The position numbers were made by a program, and so were the translations under genes. A stretch of 64,000 nucleotides of DNA, from the NCBI GenBank assembly GCA_947166275.1, contig CAMVDP010000002.1, positions 62,001 through 126,000 on the forward strand. The letters run 5' to 3'. Shown in pieces: positions 8,410 to 17,076 of the stretch (position 1 is the first letter of the stretch; each line of letters opens with the position of its first letter). Origin of the DNA: an uncultured Clostridia bacterium. GTDB taxonomy: Bacteria; Bacillota; Clostridia; Oscillospirales; Ruminococcaceae. Below the pieces are notes generated by a model that was not told where the DNA came from, ran no database searches, and worked only from the letters and a program-made list of their open reading frames with translations.

Positions 8410-10026
8410 ATGGCTCAACTTATCTTTCCTGCGGTAATAATGATCTTCTCGCTCGTCATAGGCGCAGCAGTGGCTTTCTCAAGAGCTACCGATGCCAGAA
8501 AATGGGCGACTATCGCGCTTGCAGGCGCATTCGGTTACGGAATGTCCAGCTATGCGGCACTGTTATGCGGCACTGCACCGGGATTCACGGTGCTCCATAT
8601 TCTCGGACTCGTTGCGCTTTCGATCATGGGTGTTTCGTTCATGTTCTCCGTTGCTGCGGCAACAGGCGTCATGCTCGGCAATCCACTCAAGATCGTCGCA
8701 TCTGTCGTGATGCTGCTTTTTGCCGCTTTCCACTTTACCACGAGACTTCACGGACTCAGCATCAAGGACGTAAAGCTTGCGGGACCTGATTCAAGCGACC
8801 TTTATGATGTGACCTACTCCATCGGACTGCCTTATTACATAGCCAACGGAGTAATGATCGCAATAACCGCGATTATCGCTGTCTGCGCGTTTGTCGGCTT
8901 GTCGAAGAAAATAATCAAGCCCACATCCGGCGAGCGCGTCCTCGTGGTATTATCCGTACTTCTTACAGCAGGCACGGCTCTCGGCGGTGTATTCACCTCG
9001 ATATGTGTTGTTGCCGGACTTCTGCTTCTCCTTCTGATAATAAAGGGCATCGACAAGACCGATGTCATCGACTTCGGTAAGAGCTGCACCGTTGACAGCA
9101 CGAACGACGGTGCCATTATCATCGACAAGAAGAAGAACTTCCTGTTTGCAAACAAGACGGCAAAGAGCGTGTTCTTCGAGCTCTCCGAGACAGACCGTGA
9201 CAAGATGACAAAGTTCGTCTCCACGATCTCCGACAAGGACACCCTCACGCGCGGCGAGCGCATCTTCTCGCTCAAGAAGGGCGCTTACACCGACTACACA
9301 GGCAACTGCGACTGTACGATCATCATGATCCACGATATAACAGAGCAAGAGCTCCGTACGAGCCGTCTCAATGAAGAGGCCGCTGTTGACAGCATCACCG
9401 GTCTCAACAGCCGCTCAAGCGTCATCGAAATGCTCGAGAACGCATGTGCGGAACTCGACGGTACACTGCTCAACATCAGCTTCGACGGCTTCAAGGCTAT
9501 CAATAACCTCTACGGCCATGAGGACGCCAACAAGCTTCTCGCGTCATTCGGTACGATACTCCGCAACAATACCAACACCGACGACATCCGCGGAAGACTC
9601 GGCGGTGAGCAGTTCACCGTGTTCCTCAAAGGCTGCACCAACGAAAGCGTTATCGCGAACCTTACCATGCGCATTGAAGAACAGATACTTGACGCTCTGC
9701 ACAAGCAGTTCGGTGAGTCGGTAGACGTTTCTGTCGGCGTTTCCGTCGGCGGTGTATTCGTTCCCGACTATGGCAAGGATTACGAAACACTTTCCGGACT
9801 TGCCGAAAGCGCTCGCCTCAAGATAAAGAACAGCGGCGGACACGGCTACGATATACACAAAGCTTCCGGCAAGGCTACCAACAGCACTGTCGAGGACATC
9901 AACGAATTCATCGCCAACACTGACGCAACATCGGACAGCGATGACAGCGCTCCCGCCGAAAGCGGAGAAGTGATCACAGACCATCTCCCCACAGGTGACG
10001 ACGAGCTTTCGGAATTCAAGCTTTGA
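8410..10026 (+). CDS. Multi-TM sensor with degenerate GGDEF domain
   Basis: A 538-residue membrane signalling protein. Residues 1-215 hold about six or seven hydrophobic segments, like the 7TM sensor modules of Gram-positive kinases. A PAS-like segment follows (about 225-315), then a GGDEF-fold domain (about 325-485) and a low-complexity acidic tail. The signature is GGEQF at 398-402 instead of GG[DE]EF, and the usual DxDxFK substrate motif reads SFDGFK. No RxxD inhibitory site precedes it. Cyclase activity is therefore doubtful; nucleotide sensing or heterodimerisation is possible. It faces an EAL protein across a shared terminator, which suggests a shared c-di-GMP circuit. Confidence 0.85.
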   Translation: MAQLIFPAVIMIFSLVIGAAVAFSRATDARKWATIALAGAFGYGMSSYAALLCGTAPGFTVLHILGLVALSIMGVSFMFSVAAATGVMLGNPLKIVASVVMLLFAAFHFTTRLHGLSIKDVKLAGPDSSDLYDVTYSIGLPYYIANGVMIAITAIIAVCAFVGLSKKIIKPTSGERVLVVLSVLLTAGTALGGVFTSICVVAGLLLLLLIIKGIDKTDVIDFGKSCTVDSTNDGAIIIDKKKNFLFANKTAKSVFFELSETDRDKMTKFVSTISDKDTLTRGERIFSLKKGAYTDYTGNCDCTIIMIHDITEQELRTSRLNEEAAVDSITGLNSRSSVIEMLENACAELDGTLLNISFDGFKAINNLYGHEDANKLLASFGTILRNNTNTDDIRGRLGGEQFTVFLKGCTNESVIANLTMRIEEQILDALHKQFGESVDVSVGVSVGGVFVPDYGKDYETLSGLAESARLKIKNSGGHGYDIHKASGKATNSTVEDINEFIANTDATSDSDDSAPAESGEVITDHLPTGDDELSEFKL

Positions 10027-10038
10027 TCAAAAAGAACA

Positions 10039-10070
10039 AAGCCCGCAGACTTATGTCTGCGGGCTTATTT
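10039..10070. terminator. Bidirectional terminator between the GGDEF and EAL genes
   Basis: A perfect 12-bp stem (10039-10050 with 10055-10066) with a TTAT loop. T-rich tracts follow on both strands (TTATTT on plus; TTTGTTCTTTTT on minus). Confidence 0.92.
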
Positions 10071-10080
10071 CGTATTTAAG

Positions 10081-13065
10081 TCATTCTACGAGCTTCTCTA
10101 CTCCGACTATAAGCTTGTCGCCGTCGCCCTCTCTTACAAGCGCCGCACGAAGCGCCACAAGTTTCGGTTCGTTGTTCAGCATCAGGTGATACTGTATAGA
10201 GAACACTCCGCTGCGCCTTATAGTGCGAAGCATGTTGTTCTTGGTCACAAGGTCACGATATCTCGGGAAATCATCCCGCAGCACCACACGCTCACCGTCC
10301 ACAAGTGCCGCGTGGAAAAAGTCATCGCCGCTCTTCGCGAAGCCCAGGCCTTCATATATGCTCGCAACGCTGTATTCAACATACTCGCTGGTCATAGGGT
10401 CGACCGTGTACATCGCAATAAAGTCGCCCGACAGCGCCATGAGCCTTGAATAAACGATACGGTCGCGCTCTATACGGTCAAGCCTCTCCTTCTGCTTCAT
10501 CTGCGCATCGACGTTGCTTATACCGATTATGATATTCCTTCCCTGATCGTCCATGCGCATAGCCTTCATTACCACATATACAGGCTCGCCTTCCTGCATG
10601 ATACGGAACGTAAGCGCGAAAACGCCCTGTACCGCAAAAGCACTTACGACCTTTTCCTTGGTGAACGTTTTCAGGAAATGATCCAGATCCTCCTGATAAA
10701 TATGGCGCTCTGCTTCTTTTGCGCTCATAGCGAAGAAATTGCTTCCGTGCCGCTCGACCGCAAGATCTTCCTTACCGGCAGCGGAGGAATACTCTATGAA
10801 CTCCTCTGTCTCAAGATCCACGTAGTAGAGTATGTAATAATCCGCCGCAAGCGCGCGTGCGATGCTCGAGTATGTCAGTTCATTATCGGAAGCATGAATC
10901 GAAAGCACAACAACGGCCACAGCCACGGTTCCCGTGACGGGGTTATTTGCCATACGGCGCAGGAAGATATGCGCTGTTGCGCCGTCATTCATCTTGATAT
11001 CAACGAATACTTTGTCATCATTTCCGCTGCATCTGCGGATAATGTCCGCAAACGTTGACGATGCGCTCTGAATTTTATTCGTGTAGAAATCTATCTCCAT
11101 ATCGGTCATTTTGTAACCGAAATACCGCTCTATGAAATCACGGCAGGACTGATTGCTTCGCGCGACCTTCACGTTCCCTTCGGTGGTAAGCTCCACTACC
11201 GCCATCGGAAGCACGTTGAAGAAGTTGCTGAACTCATCGCGGCTGTCACGTGTCAGGACTTCGAGGTCATGCAGATTGATACGCCCGATGCGGTCGTAAT
11301 AATCCGTTTCACGCGGATCCTCGAAGCCTATCTGCTCACCCTTCTTATATCTCTCGAGTATCTTCTCGAGCGATATGGGCTTGATATAATAGAAGCCCTG
11401 GAGCTTCGAGCAGCCTGTTTCACGCAGAAATCTCACCTGTGCGGATGTTTCAACGCCCTCGCATATCGTATCTATGCCGAGCGAAGTCGCCATTTTGATA
11501 AGCTCGGTAAGCATGATCTTGCCTTTTTCGCTCTCATCGAAATGCTGGAGGAAGCGCATATCAAACTTGACAAGGTCGAAATGGACACTCGTGAGCGTAT
11601 CGAGAGAGGAGTAGCCGTTCCCGAAATCATCCATCCAGACCGCAAAGCCAAGCTCTCTGAAGCGGTCTATCTGGACGCTCATCAGCTCGGTATCGCGGCC
11701 TATGGCGCTCTCGGTTATCTCGATCGTGAACAGCGACCTGCTGAAGCCCGACTCGTCTACACGTCTGCGGACCTCATCCACGATATCGCAGCAGTCAAAG
11801 TCAGATCTTGACAGATTTATCGACTGCGGCACAAGGTGAAGATGCGCGGCTTCCTGCTTTTTCAGCTTATCTATGACCAGCCCGACAACGTACAGATCAA
11901 GCTTGTATACCAGGCCACTGCTCTCAAGCACGGGAATGAACTCCGACGGCATCATTAATCCGAACACAGGGTCATCCCATCTTGCAAGCACTTCCTCATC
12001 ACAGACACGTCCGTTGGCAGACCTTACGATAGGCTGGAAACAAACTTTGATCCAGCCCTCGTGAATTGCCTTGTCGAGGTTAGCGACGATATACTGTCGC
12101 TTTTCCTCCGCGTCAAGCATCGACGCGTCATAGCTGCAGTACGTCGAGGAATAGATGTTCCACAGCGAGTCGCACGCGAGCTTCGCACGGTCGCATGCCG
12201 TGGCTGCACCGACCGTCTCCACGCTGTTCTTGTATATACCTACATGTACCGGCAACGACATGCCGTTGTTAAGGTCCCGCACTTCCGCAAACAGCACATC
12301 GAGCTTCTTCTCAAGCTCGTCTTCCTCTGTATACACCGCAAAATGATCCTTGTCAAGGCGACAGCAGTTCTCGTTGCCGAAAAACTTCGCCAGGAGTCTT
12401 CCGTAGGAACGCAGCAGCTCGTCACCTTTTGCGAAGCCGTTCTTGTGGTTGTAGTACTTCATCCTGCACAGGTCCGTGAAGAGCATGACGGGGTTCTTGC
12501 CCTCGGCAGTCATAGCGTTTCTTCCCGCTAACGCAAGTTCGAAGAAATATGCCATGCTCGGAAGTCCCGTGAGACTGTCGTAATGAGCGTCCTTGCGGAA
12601 GCTCTCCTCGCGCAGCACGTTGTTCAGGTGATCGGTAAGGATCCCGCCTTTTGTTTCGGGAGAAGCGTTGTACATGCCCTCGTAAGTATACCATATATAT
12701 GCAAGACGCTCACCTGTGGGAGCAAAAACATGCTCGCCCAAGGCGTGGATGATCATGTAGTTCACGCGATCCTTATCGAGCGTACGGTACAATACGTCAT
12801 ATCTCGCGTCAGGAGAATCATCGGTGGCAAAGCGCACCGCGTCATCAGCGATACGCGCGGCATCGTCCGGGTGAGTATCCTTGTACATGTCGTGATCCAT
12901 GTCAGAATATGCAAGGAACTTGTCCGTGTACCCGAAAAGATCGCAAAAGCCCGCAGACAGAATAACCGTGACCACGCGCTTATCAATAAACTGATATACG
13001 GCAAAAGGAACGCGCGATCTTTCCATTGATTCACGTTCCGCATCATCAAAACGGTAAACATCCAT
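10081..13065 (-). CDS. PAS-GGDEF-EAL c-di-GMP phosphodiesterase with C-terminal sensory repeats
   Basis: A protein of about 994 residues with no clear membrane segment. Order: N-terminal PAS-like region, GGDEF-fold domain (about 155-290), EAL domain (about 320-570), a PAS-like linker, and two related domains of about 125 residues at the C-terminus. The GGDEF signature reads DKDHF near 238, so it is degenerate. The EAL domain looks intact: EVL near 360, INLS, ITES, MDDFGNGYSS, VKFD, EGVET near 535 and LQGFY. It therefore probably hydrolyses c-di-GMP. The ATG at 13065 has AGAGGGGTG upstream; a GTG at 13077 is less likely. Regulation by small molecules through the PAS-like parts is inferred. Confidence 0.9.
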   Translation of the reverse strand: MDVYRFDDAERESMERSRVPFAVYQFIDKRVVTVILSAGFCDLFGYTDKFLAYSDMDHDMYKDTHPDDAARIADDAVRFATDDSPDARYDVLYRTLDKDRVNYMIIHALGEHVFAPTGERLAYIWYTYEGMYNASPETKGGILTDHLNNVLREESFRKDAHYDSLTGLPSMAYFFELALAGRNAMTAEGKNPVMLFTDLCRMKYYNHKNGFAKGDELLRSYGRLLAKFFGNENCCRLDKDHFAVYTEEDELEKKLDVLFAEVRDLNNGMSLPVHVGIYKNSVETVGAATACDRAKLACDSLWNIYSSTYCSYDASMLDAEEKRQYIVANLDKAIHEGWIKVCFQPIVRSANGRVCDEEVLARWDDPVFGLMMPSEFIPVLESSGLVYKLDLYVVGLVIDKLKKQEAAHLHLVPQSINLSRSDFDCCDIVDEVRRRVDESGFSRSLFTIEITESAIGRDTELMSVQIDRFRELGFAVWMDDFGNGYSSLDTLTSVHFDLVKFDMRFLQHFDESEKGKIMLTELIKMATSLGIDTICEGVETSAQVRFLRETGCSKLQGFYYIKPISLEKILERYKKGEQIGFEDPRETDYYDRIGRINLHDLEVLTRDSRDEFSNFFNVLPMAVVELTTEGNVKVARSNQSCRDFIERYFGYKMTDMEIDFYTNKIQSASSTFADIIRRCSGNDDKVFVDIKMNDGATAHIFLRRMANNPVTGTVAVAVVVLSIHASDNELTYSSIARALAADYYILYYVDLETEEFIEYSSAAGKEDLAVERHGSNFFAMSAKEAERHIYQEDLDHFLKTFTKEKVVSAFAVQGVFALTFRIMQEGEPVYVVMKAMRMDDQGRNIIIGISNVDAQMKQKERLDRIERDRIVYSRLMALSGDFIAMYTVDPMTSEYVEYSVASIYEGLGFAKSGDDFFHAALVDGERVVLRDDFPRYRDLVTKNNMLRTIRRSGVFSIQYHLMLNNEPKLVALRAALVREGDGDKLIVGVEKLVE

Positions 13066-13118
13066 AATGATACCCACCCCTCTGTAGATCCCAATAAGGT
13101 CTATATATAACTAATTGA

Positions 13119-13147
13119 ATTATAACATACATCCAATACTAAAGCAA
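13119..13147 (-). promoter_or_regulatory. Promoter of the EAL-domain gene
   Basis: On the minus strand, TTGCTT (13142-13147) and TATAAT (13119-13124) with a 17-nt spacer, giving a leader of about 45 nt before the ATG. Confidence 0.78.
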
Positions 13148-13321
13148 TAACCGAGGGGCATTTTAGGACATTGTGCACAATCGGGCATATATTTTTTTCT
13201 ACGGGAGGTGGCAAAAGGTTACACTTTCGTAACAAATCGTCAAAATCGGGTCTGCGCCTGCTGACGGAGATAGCAGACCATATCTTGTTTTTCGTGTATT
13301 CGTGTGACTCCTGCCGTGCAG
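13148..13321. other. Intergenic region with two small hairpins
   Basis: Between the EAL promoter and the HU terminator there is no credible gene. Two inverted repeats are visible: GTTAC/GTAAC (13218-13222 with 13229-13233) and GGTCTGC/GCAGACC (13249-13255 with 13273-13279). No promoter or riboswitch consensus was recognised, so the role is unknown. Confidence 0.4.
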
Positions 13322-13359
13322 AAACAAAAAACGGCATCCGCCATGCGACAGATGCCGTT
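13322..13359 (-). terminator. Terminator of the HU gene
   Basis: A 9-bp stem AACGGCATC/GATGCCGTT (13330-13338 with 13351-13359). On the minus strand it is followed by a TTTTTTGTTT tract. Confidence 0.9.
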
Positions 13360-13371
13360 TTATACGTTGAC

Positions 13372-13647
13372 TTACTTTGCAACAGAATCCTTAAGAGCCT
13401 TACCAGCCTTGAATGCGGGAACTGTTGTAGCCTTGATCTTGATCTTCTTCTTGGTCTGGGGGTTGATACCTGTTCTTGCAGCGCGCTTACGTGTCTCGAA
13501 TGTACCGAAACCAACGAGCTGAACCTTACCGCCCTTTGCAAGCTCTTCTGTAATGATAGCTGTGATCGCGTCAAGTGCCTTGCCGGAATCCTTCTTTGTG
13601 AGTTCTGTCTTTTCTGCGATTGCAGAGATGAGATCTGTTTTTGTCAT
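13372..13647 (-). CDS. hup: HU-family nucleoid DNA-binding protein
   Basis: A 91-residue histone-like protein that bends and compacts DNA as a dimer. The N-terminal helices read [20 protein letters not shown], followed by [16 protein letters not shown], the arm segment [22 protein letters not shown], and the C-terminal helix. Length and motif order are standard. The ATG at 13647 has GGGAG 7 nt upstream. The frame continues 31 codons further upstream, but that part overlaps the promoter and is not translated. It is monocistronic, with its own consensus promoter and terminator, as expected for an abundant protein. Confidence 0.97.
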   Translation of the reverse strand: MTKTDLISAIAEKTELTKKDSGKALDAITAIITEELAKGGKVQLVGFGTFETRKRAARTGINPQTKKKIKIKATTVPAFKAGKALKDSVAK

Positions 13648-13708
13648 TTTTGATACTCCCTTTTGTAGTTTTACGTGAAACATCGGTACTAACACCGGAT
13701 TCACCCAT

Positions 13709-13737
13709 ATTATAACGCATTTGGCTCCATTTGTCAA
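13709..13737 (-). promoter_or_regulatory. Consensus promoter of the HU gene
   Basis: An exact TTGACA (13732-13737) and an exact TATAAT (13709-13714) on the minus strand with a 17-nt spacer. The leader is about 60 nt. Confidence 0.92.
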
Positions 13738-13803
13738 CACATTTCTTCAAAAAAACGCATTTTTCCGCTAATTTCGTAATCAATGAGGTCCAACGAATCC
13801 GTT

Positions 13804-14358
13804 TTACTCTCTCCACACGTATTCCCTGTATGCTTCGCCGGTATTCAGATCCTTCCAGAGGAAGGTGCTGCCGTCGAAGGTCATGTAGCTGTGAGGACTG
13901 TTTTCCTTTGGTATCGACACCGAGCCGGGGTTGATGTATGTATATGTATCATGCTCCGTACAAGCAGGTATATGAGTGTGACCGTGAAGAAGGATATCCC
14001 CGCTGCGAAGCGCCGGCGGAGTCTGCTCGTTCGCGAGATGACCGTGGGTCACGTATATCAGGCGTTTACCCACAGGCAGGAGCGCGTAATCCGCCATTAC
14101 CGGAAACGGCAGCACCATCTGATCCACCTCGGCTTCACAGTTCCCGCGGACGCAGAACAATTGATCCGCACGCGCGGCAAGCATTGTTATCACCTCTTTC
14201 GGTGCATATCCCTCCGGAAGATCGTTTCTCGGTCCGTGGTAAAGCAGATCGCCGAGAAGTATCAGCCTGTCCGCCTTCTCCGCGTCAAAACGCCCGAACA
14301 TCTTACCGCAGTATAATGCCGAGCCATGTATATCCGATGCTATCATCCATCTGAACAT
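13804..14358 (-). CDS. yfcE: YfcE/MJ0936-type metallophosphodiesterase
   Basis: A 184-residue calcineurin-like phosphoesterase, the same length as E. coli YfcE. The metal-binding motifs are in order: SDIHG near 8-12, GDLLYHGPRND near 36, GNCE near 70, HGH near 104 and HGHTH near 124. The family hydrolyses phosphodiesters; the physiological substrate is unknown. The ATG at 14358 has AAGGAG 9 nt upstream; the longer upstream frame lacks support. It lies 43 nt after the sensor-kinase stop on the same strand and may be the last gene of the ABC/two-component operon. Confidence 0.92.
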   Translation of the reverse strand: MFRWMIASDIHGSALYCGKMFGRFDAEKADRLILLGDLLYHGPRNDLPEGYAPKEVITMLAARADQLFCVRGNCEAEVDQMVLPFPVMADYALLPVGKRLIYVTHGHLANEQTPPALRSGDILLHGHTHIPACTEHDTYTYINPGSVSIPKENSPHSYMTFDGSTFLWKDLNTGEAYREYVWRE

Positions 14359-14401
14359 GATGTGAAGCTCCTTTCGATGGTGTTTCCGTGCGTTCTGCAC
14401 G

Positions 14402-15619
14402 CTATCTCTTTCTGCATACTGCCGTGACGCGCATCTCACCGCCGCTTGTCTCTGCGAAGATATCGCCGCCCATTGCGCGCATAAGGGTGCGGCAGATGTA
14501 AAGCCCGAGGCCGCTGCCCGGCTGAGAGCCTGTATTTGAGCCGCGCCAGAAGCTCTCGAATACATGTGTGAGCTCGTTTTCCGGCAGAGTACACCCGCTG
14601 TTCGCCACTGTCACCAGCCGGCAATCCTCCTCTTCAGAGAACGAGATGCGTATATAGCGTCCGTCACCGTACTTGACCGCGTTTTCGATGATATTCCGCA
14701 GCACCTCCGTAAGCTTGTCCGGATCACCAAGCATGATACAGTCGGGAAACGTCTCTACCGTGAACTCTGTCCCCGTGAGCCGGTCACAGTAGTATGACCT
14801 GACACTTCCTATGACTTCGGAGAGATAGAACTCACGCTCGTTTATCTCGAAGCGCATGAGCTCCTCGCTGTTCGCGTGCATTATCTCGTCTGTGAGGCGC
14901 TCTATCTCCGCCGCGTTCGCAGATATGTTCTCCGCTGTCTCACGCTGTCTTTCCGGATCGGTGTAAAGCCCGCGGGCAAGTGCCTGCGATGACAGCTTTA
15001 TCGCGGAAAGCGGAGTCTTTATATCATGCGAGAGCGACATCAGCATGGTCTTCTTCTCCCGCTGCAGCTCAAGCTCCGCTTCTTTGGTATGCGCCATGTT
15101 CTCACGCAGCATATCGAGTCCCCACAGAAATCTGCTGAAATAGCGGCTGCTGCGCTGTTTGAGCGGCATGACGAGATTTCCCTTCGAAAGCTCGATCGGA
15201 AGCTCGCGTATCTCGTCGAACGGCTTTATCACTGCCTGACGCAGATAGATCAACAGCCCCAGCACAAAAACCGAAAAAGCAGAAAGCGCAAGGTTCACGT
15301 ACAGTATGCGCGGGTCGTCATGCTCTTCAGTGTAATCGATGCGATACAGGCGGCCGTCAGCCTCACGGTACGCGCAGGTGCCGGGAGCTGTGAAGAAATC
15401 GCCGCCGCTTGTGTACTCACGGACTCCGGTTATCGTGTCAAAGCCGGAAATGTCAGGTATGCTGCCGGTGTCCTCTATCCGGCGCATCACACGCTCTATC
15501 TCCACGACCGCCAGACGCGCGGAGCTGTCCTCACTGCCCGCGTACAGCACGTTCACAAGCACGAACATCGCAGCTATAAGCACTGCGGCAAGCGCGATCA
15601 ACCTGTCAAAGCTTTTCAT
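14402..15619 (-). CDS. Membrane sensor histidine kinase
   Basis: A 405-residue sensor kinase. TM1 is at about 5-25, an extracytoplasmic loop of about 100 residues follows, then TM2 at about 125-150, HAMP-like linker and HisKA. The phosphoacceptor His lies in SLSHDIKTPLSAIK. The ATPase boxes are NIIENAVKYGDG (N box) and GSGLGLYICR (G2 box). The ATG at 15619 is 1 nt after the response-regulator stop (TGATATG) and has GGGAGGG 5 nt upstream. It pairs with the adjacent regulator and ABC exporter. The sensed signal is unknown; peptide or envelope stress is inferred from the neighbours. Confidence 0.93.
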   Translation of the reverse strand: MKSFDRLIALAAVLIAAMFVLVNVLYAGSEDSSARLAVVEIERVMRRIEDTGSIPDISGFDTITGVREYTSGGDFFTAPGTCAYREADGRLYRIDYTEEHDDPRILYVNLALSAFSVFVLGLLIYLRQAVIKPFDEIRELPIELSKGNLVMPLKQRSSRYFSRFLWGLDMLRENMAHTKEAELELQREKKTMLMSLSHDIKTPLSAIKLSSQALARGLYTDPERQRETAENISANAAEIERLTDEIMHANSEELMRFEINEREFYLSEVIGSVRSYYCDRLTGTEFTVETFPDCIMLGDPDKLTEVLRNIIENAVKYGDGRYIRISFSEEEDCRLVTVANSGCTLPENELTHVFESFWRGSNTGSQPGSGLGLYICRTLMRAMGGDIFAETSGGEMRVTAVCRKR

Positions 15620-15620
15620 A

Positions 15621-16283
15621 TCAGCCCTCCCAGCGGTAGCCCTTGCCCCACACGGTGACGATATGCACGGGAGTCTTCGGGTCGTTCTCAATCTTCTCGC
15701 GCAGCCACTTAATATGCACGGTGAGCGTCTGCTGCTCGGAAAAGCTGTCGATGCCCCATACCGCGTTGAACAGACGCTCCTTTGTTAGAGTCTGGCCCTT
15801 GTTCTCGATAAGGAATTTCAGCAGCTCGAACTCCTTTGATGTCATTTCAAGCGGCTTGCCTGCCTTTGTCACCTTCTCCGCGGCAAGGTCGATCGTTATG
15901 TCGCCCTCCGTCAGCTTGTCGTCGGCAAAGCGGCGCTTGAATATGCCCTTTATCTTCGCGATGAGGATATCTATGTCGTACGGCTTCTCGATATAGTCGT
16001 CCGCGCCAAGGATGATCCCGTTCAGCTTGTCCTCCTTGCTTACTCTCGCGGTGAGCATGATTATCGGCGTATTGCCGAGCTTACGTATCTTCTCGCAAAC
16101 CGCAAAGCCGTCGAGCCCCGGCAGGTTTATATCAAGCAGAACAAGCCTTGCCCCGTACTTTTCGTACAGAGACAAAGCTTTCTCACCGCTGCTGACGGCG
16201 CTCACGGTATATCCCTCTTTGCGCAGGAAATCCGTGAGCAGCGACTGCAGTTCACTGTTGTCCTCAACTATCAGTATATCCAT
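15621..16283 (-). CDS. OmpR/PhoB-family response regulator
   Basis: A 220-residue DNA-binding regulator. In the receiver domain (1-118), acidic residues E7 and D8, phosphoacceptor D51 (LLDINLPG), a Thr in MLTARV and Lys in EKPYDI are all present. A winged-helix effector domain (about 128-220) ends in VHIVTVWGKGYRW. It is cotranscribed with the kinase downstream and the ABC exporter upstream. Its target is probably the promoter of this operon, where a short AT-rich palindrome lies at 19785-19797 (inference). Confidence 0.95.
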   Translation of the reverse strand: MDILIVEDNSELQSLLTDFLRKEGYTVSAVSSGEKALSLYEKYGARLVLLDINLPGLDGFAVCEKIRKLGNTPIIMLTARVSKEDKLNGIILGADDYIEKPYDIDILIAKIKGIFKRRFADDKLTEGDITIDLAAEKVTKAGKPLEMTSKEFELLKFLIENKGQTLTKERLFNAVWGIDSFSEQQTLTVHIKWLREKIENDPKTPVHIVTVWGKGYRWEG

Positions 16284-16306
16284 CGTCTGTCCTTTGTCAC
16301 GGGCAC

Positions 16307-17065
16307 TTACCAGCCCATTTCCATGAGCCAGTTGTTAAGACCGCGCTCACGGTCGCGGAGATTGTCTTCCTTGTTTATATTATACTCCCCTTTTATGTTC
16401 CCGTCAACTATAAATAACACTCTTGTGCATTTTGCCGCGACCTTTGAGTCGTGGGTCACGAGCATTATCGTGGTGCCGTCCTCGTTGAGCTTCATGAGCT
16501 CGTTCATGACCTCTTCCGACGAAGTGCGGTTGAGCGCTCCCGTGGGCTCGTCCGCGAAGATCACCTTCGGAGAGTTTATCATGCTTCGGCAGATACACGC
16601 GCGCTGGAGCTGGCCGCCCGAGACCTCGTTGATATCGTTGTCAGCGATATCCGCAATGCCGAGCCTGTGCATGAGTGCACGGCCGCGCTTCGCGGTCTCG
16701 GCACGGGGCTCCTTGTTGTTTTCACGTTTGCAGGCGGGGAGTATCACGTTATCCAGCACGGTGAGGTTCTTCAGCATATACATCTGCTGAAAAATGAAGC
16801 CCATGTCCTCAAGGCGCAGCTTCGCCAGCTCATTGTCGTTCAGTCCGGATATATCCTTCCCGCAGAACTTCACCTGTCCCGCGGTCATTCTGTCCATGCC
16901 CGAAACAGTATACAGCAGCGTCGATTTACCGGAGCCCGACGGTCCCATTACCGCGACCATCTCGCCCTCGTTCACGTTAAGATCCACATTGCGCAGTACG
17001 TTGTTCTGACGCTTGTTGACTATGTATGTCTTGCACAGGTCTTTTACTTCGAGTATCGTTTCCAT
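16307..17065 (-). CDS. ABC transporter ATPase (MacB/BceA-like)
   Basis: A 252-residue nucleotide-binding subunit of an FtsX-type ABC transporter. Walker A is GPSGSGKST near 41-49, the Q-loop is GFIFQQMYML, the signature is VSGGQLQR near 144, Walker B is VIFADEP, and a switch His lies in VTHD. This ATPase class serves exporters or mechanotransducers for antimicrobial peptides and lipoproteins. The ATG at 17065 has AAGGAG upstream. The permease is immediately upstream, 11 nt away. Confidence 0.95.
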   Translation of the reverse strand: METILEVKDLCKTYIVNKRQNNVLRNVDLNVNEGEMVAVMGPSGSGKSTLLYTVSGMDRMTAGQVKFCGKDISGLNDNELAKLRLEDMGFIFQQMYMLKNLTVLDNVILPACKRENNKEPRAETAKRGRALMHRLGIADIADNDINEVSGGQLQRACICRSMINSPKVIFADEPTGALNRTSSEEVMNELMKLNEDGTTIMLVTHDSKVAAKCTRVLFIVDGNIKGEYNINKEDNLRDRERGLNNWLMEMGW

Positions 17066-17076
17066 TGTTGTTCTCC

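Noticed and set aside
8410-10026. Membrane GGDEF protein as an active diguanylate cyclase
   Set aside because: The signature is GGEQF and the substrate motif is degraded, so activity cannot be claimed from sequence.
13148-13321. A possible c-di-GMP or other riboswitch upstream of the EAL gene
   Set aside because: Two small hairpins are present but no conserved riboswitch core was recognised, and they lie upstream of the predicted transcription start.
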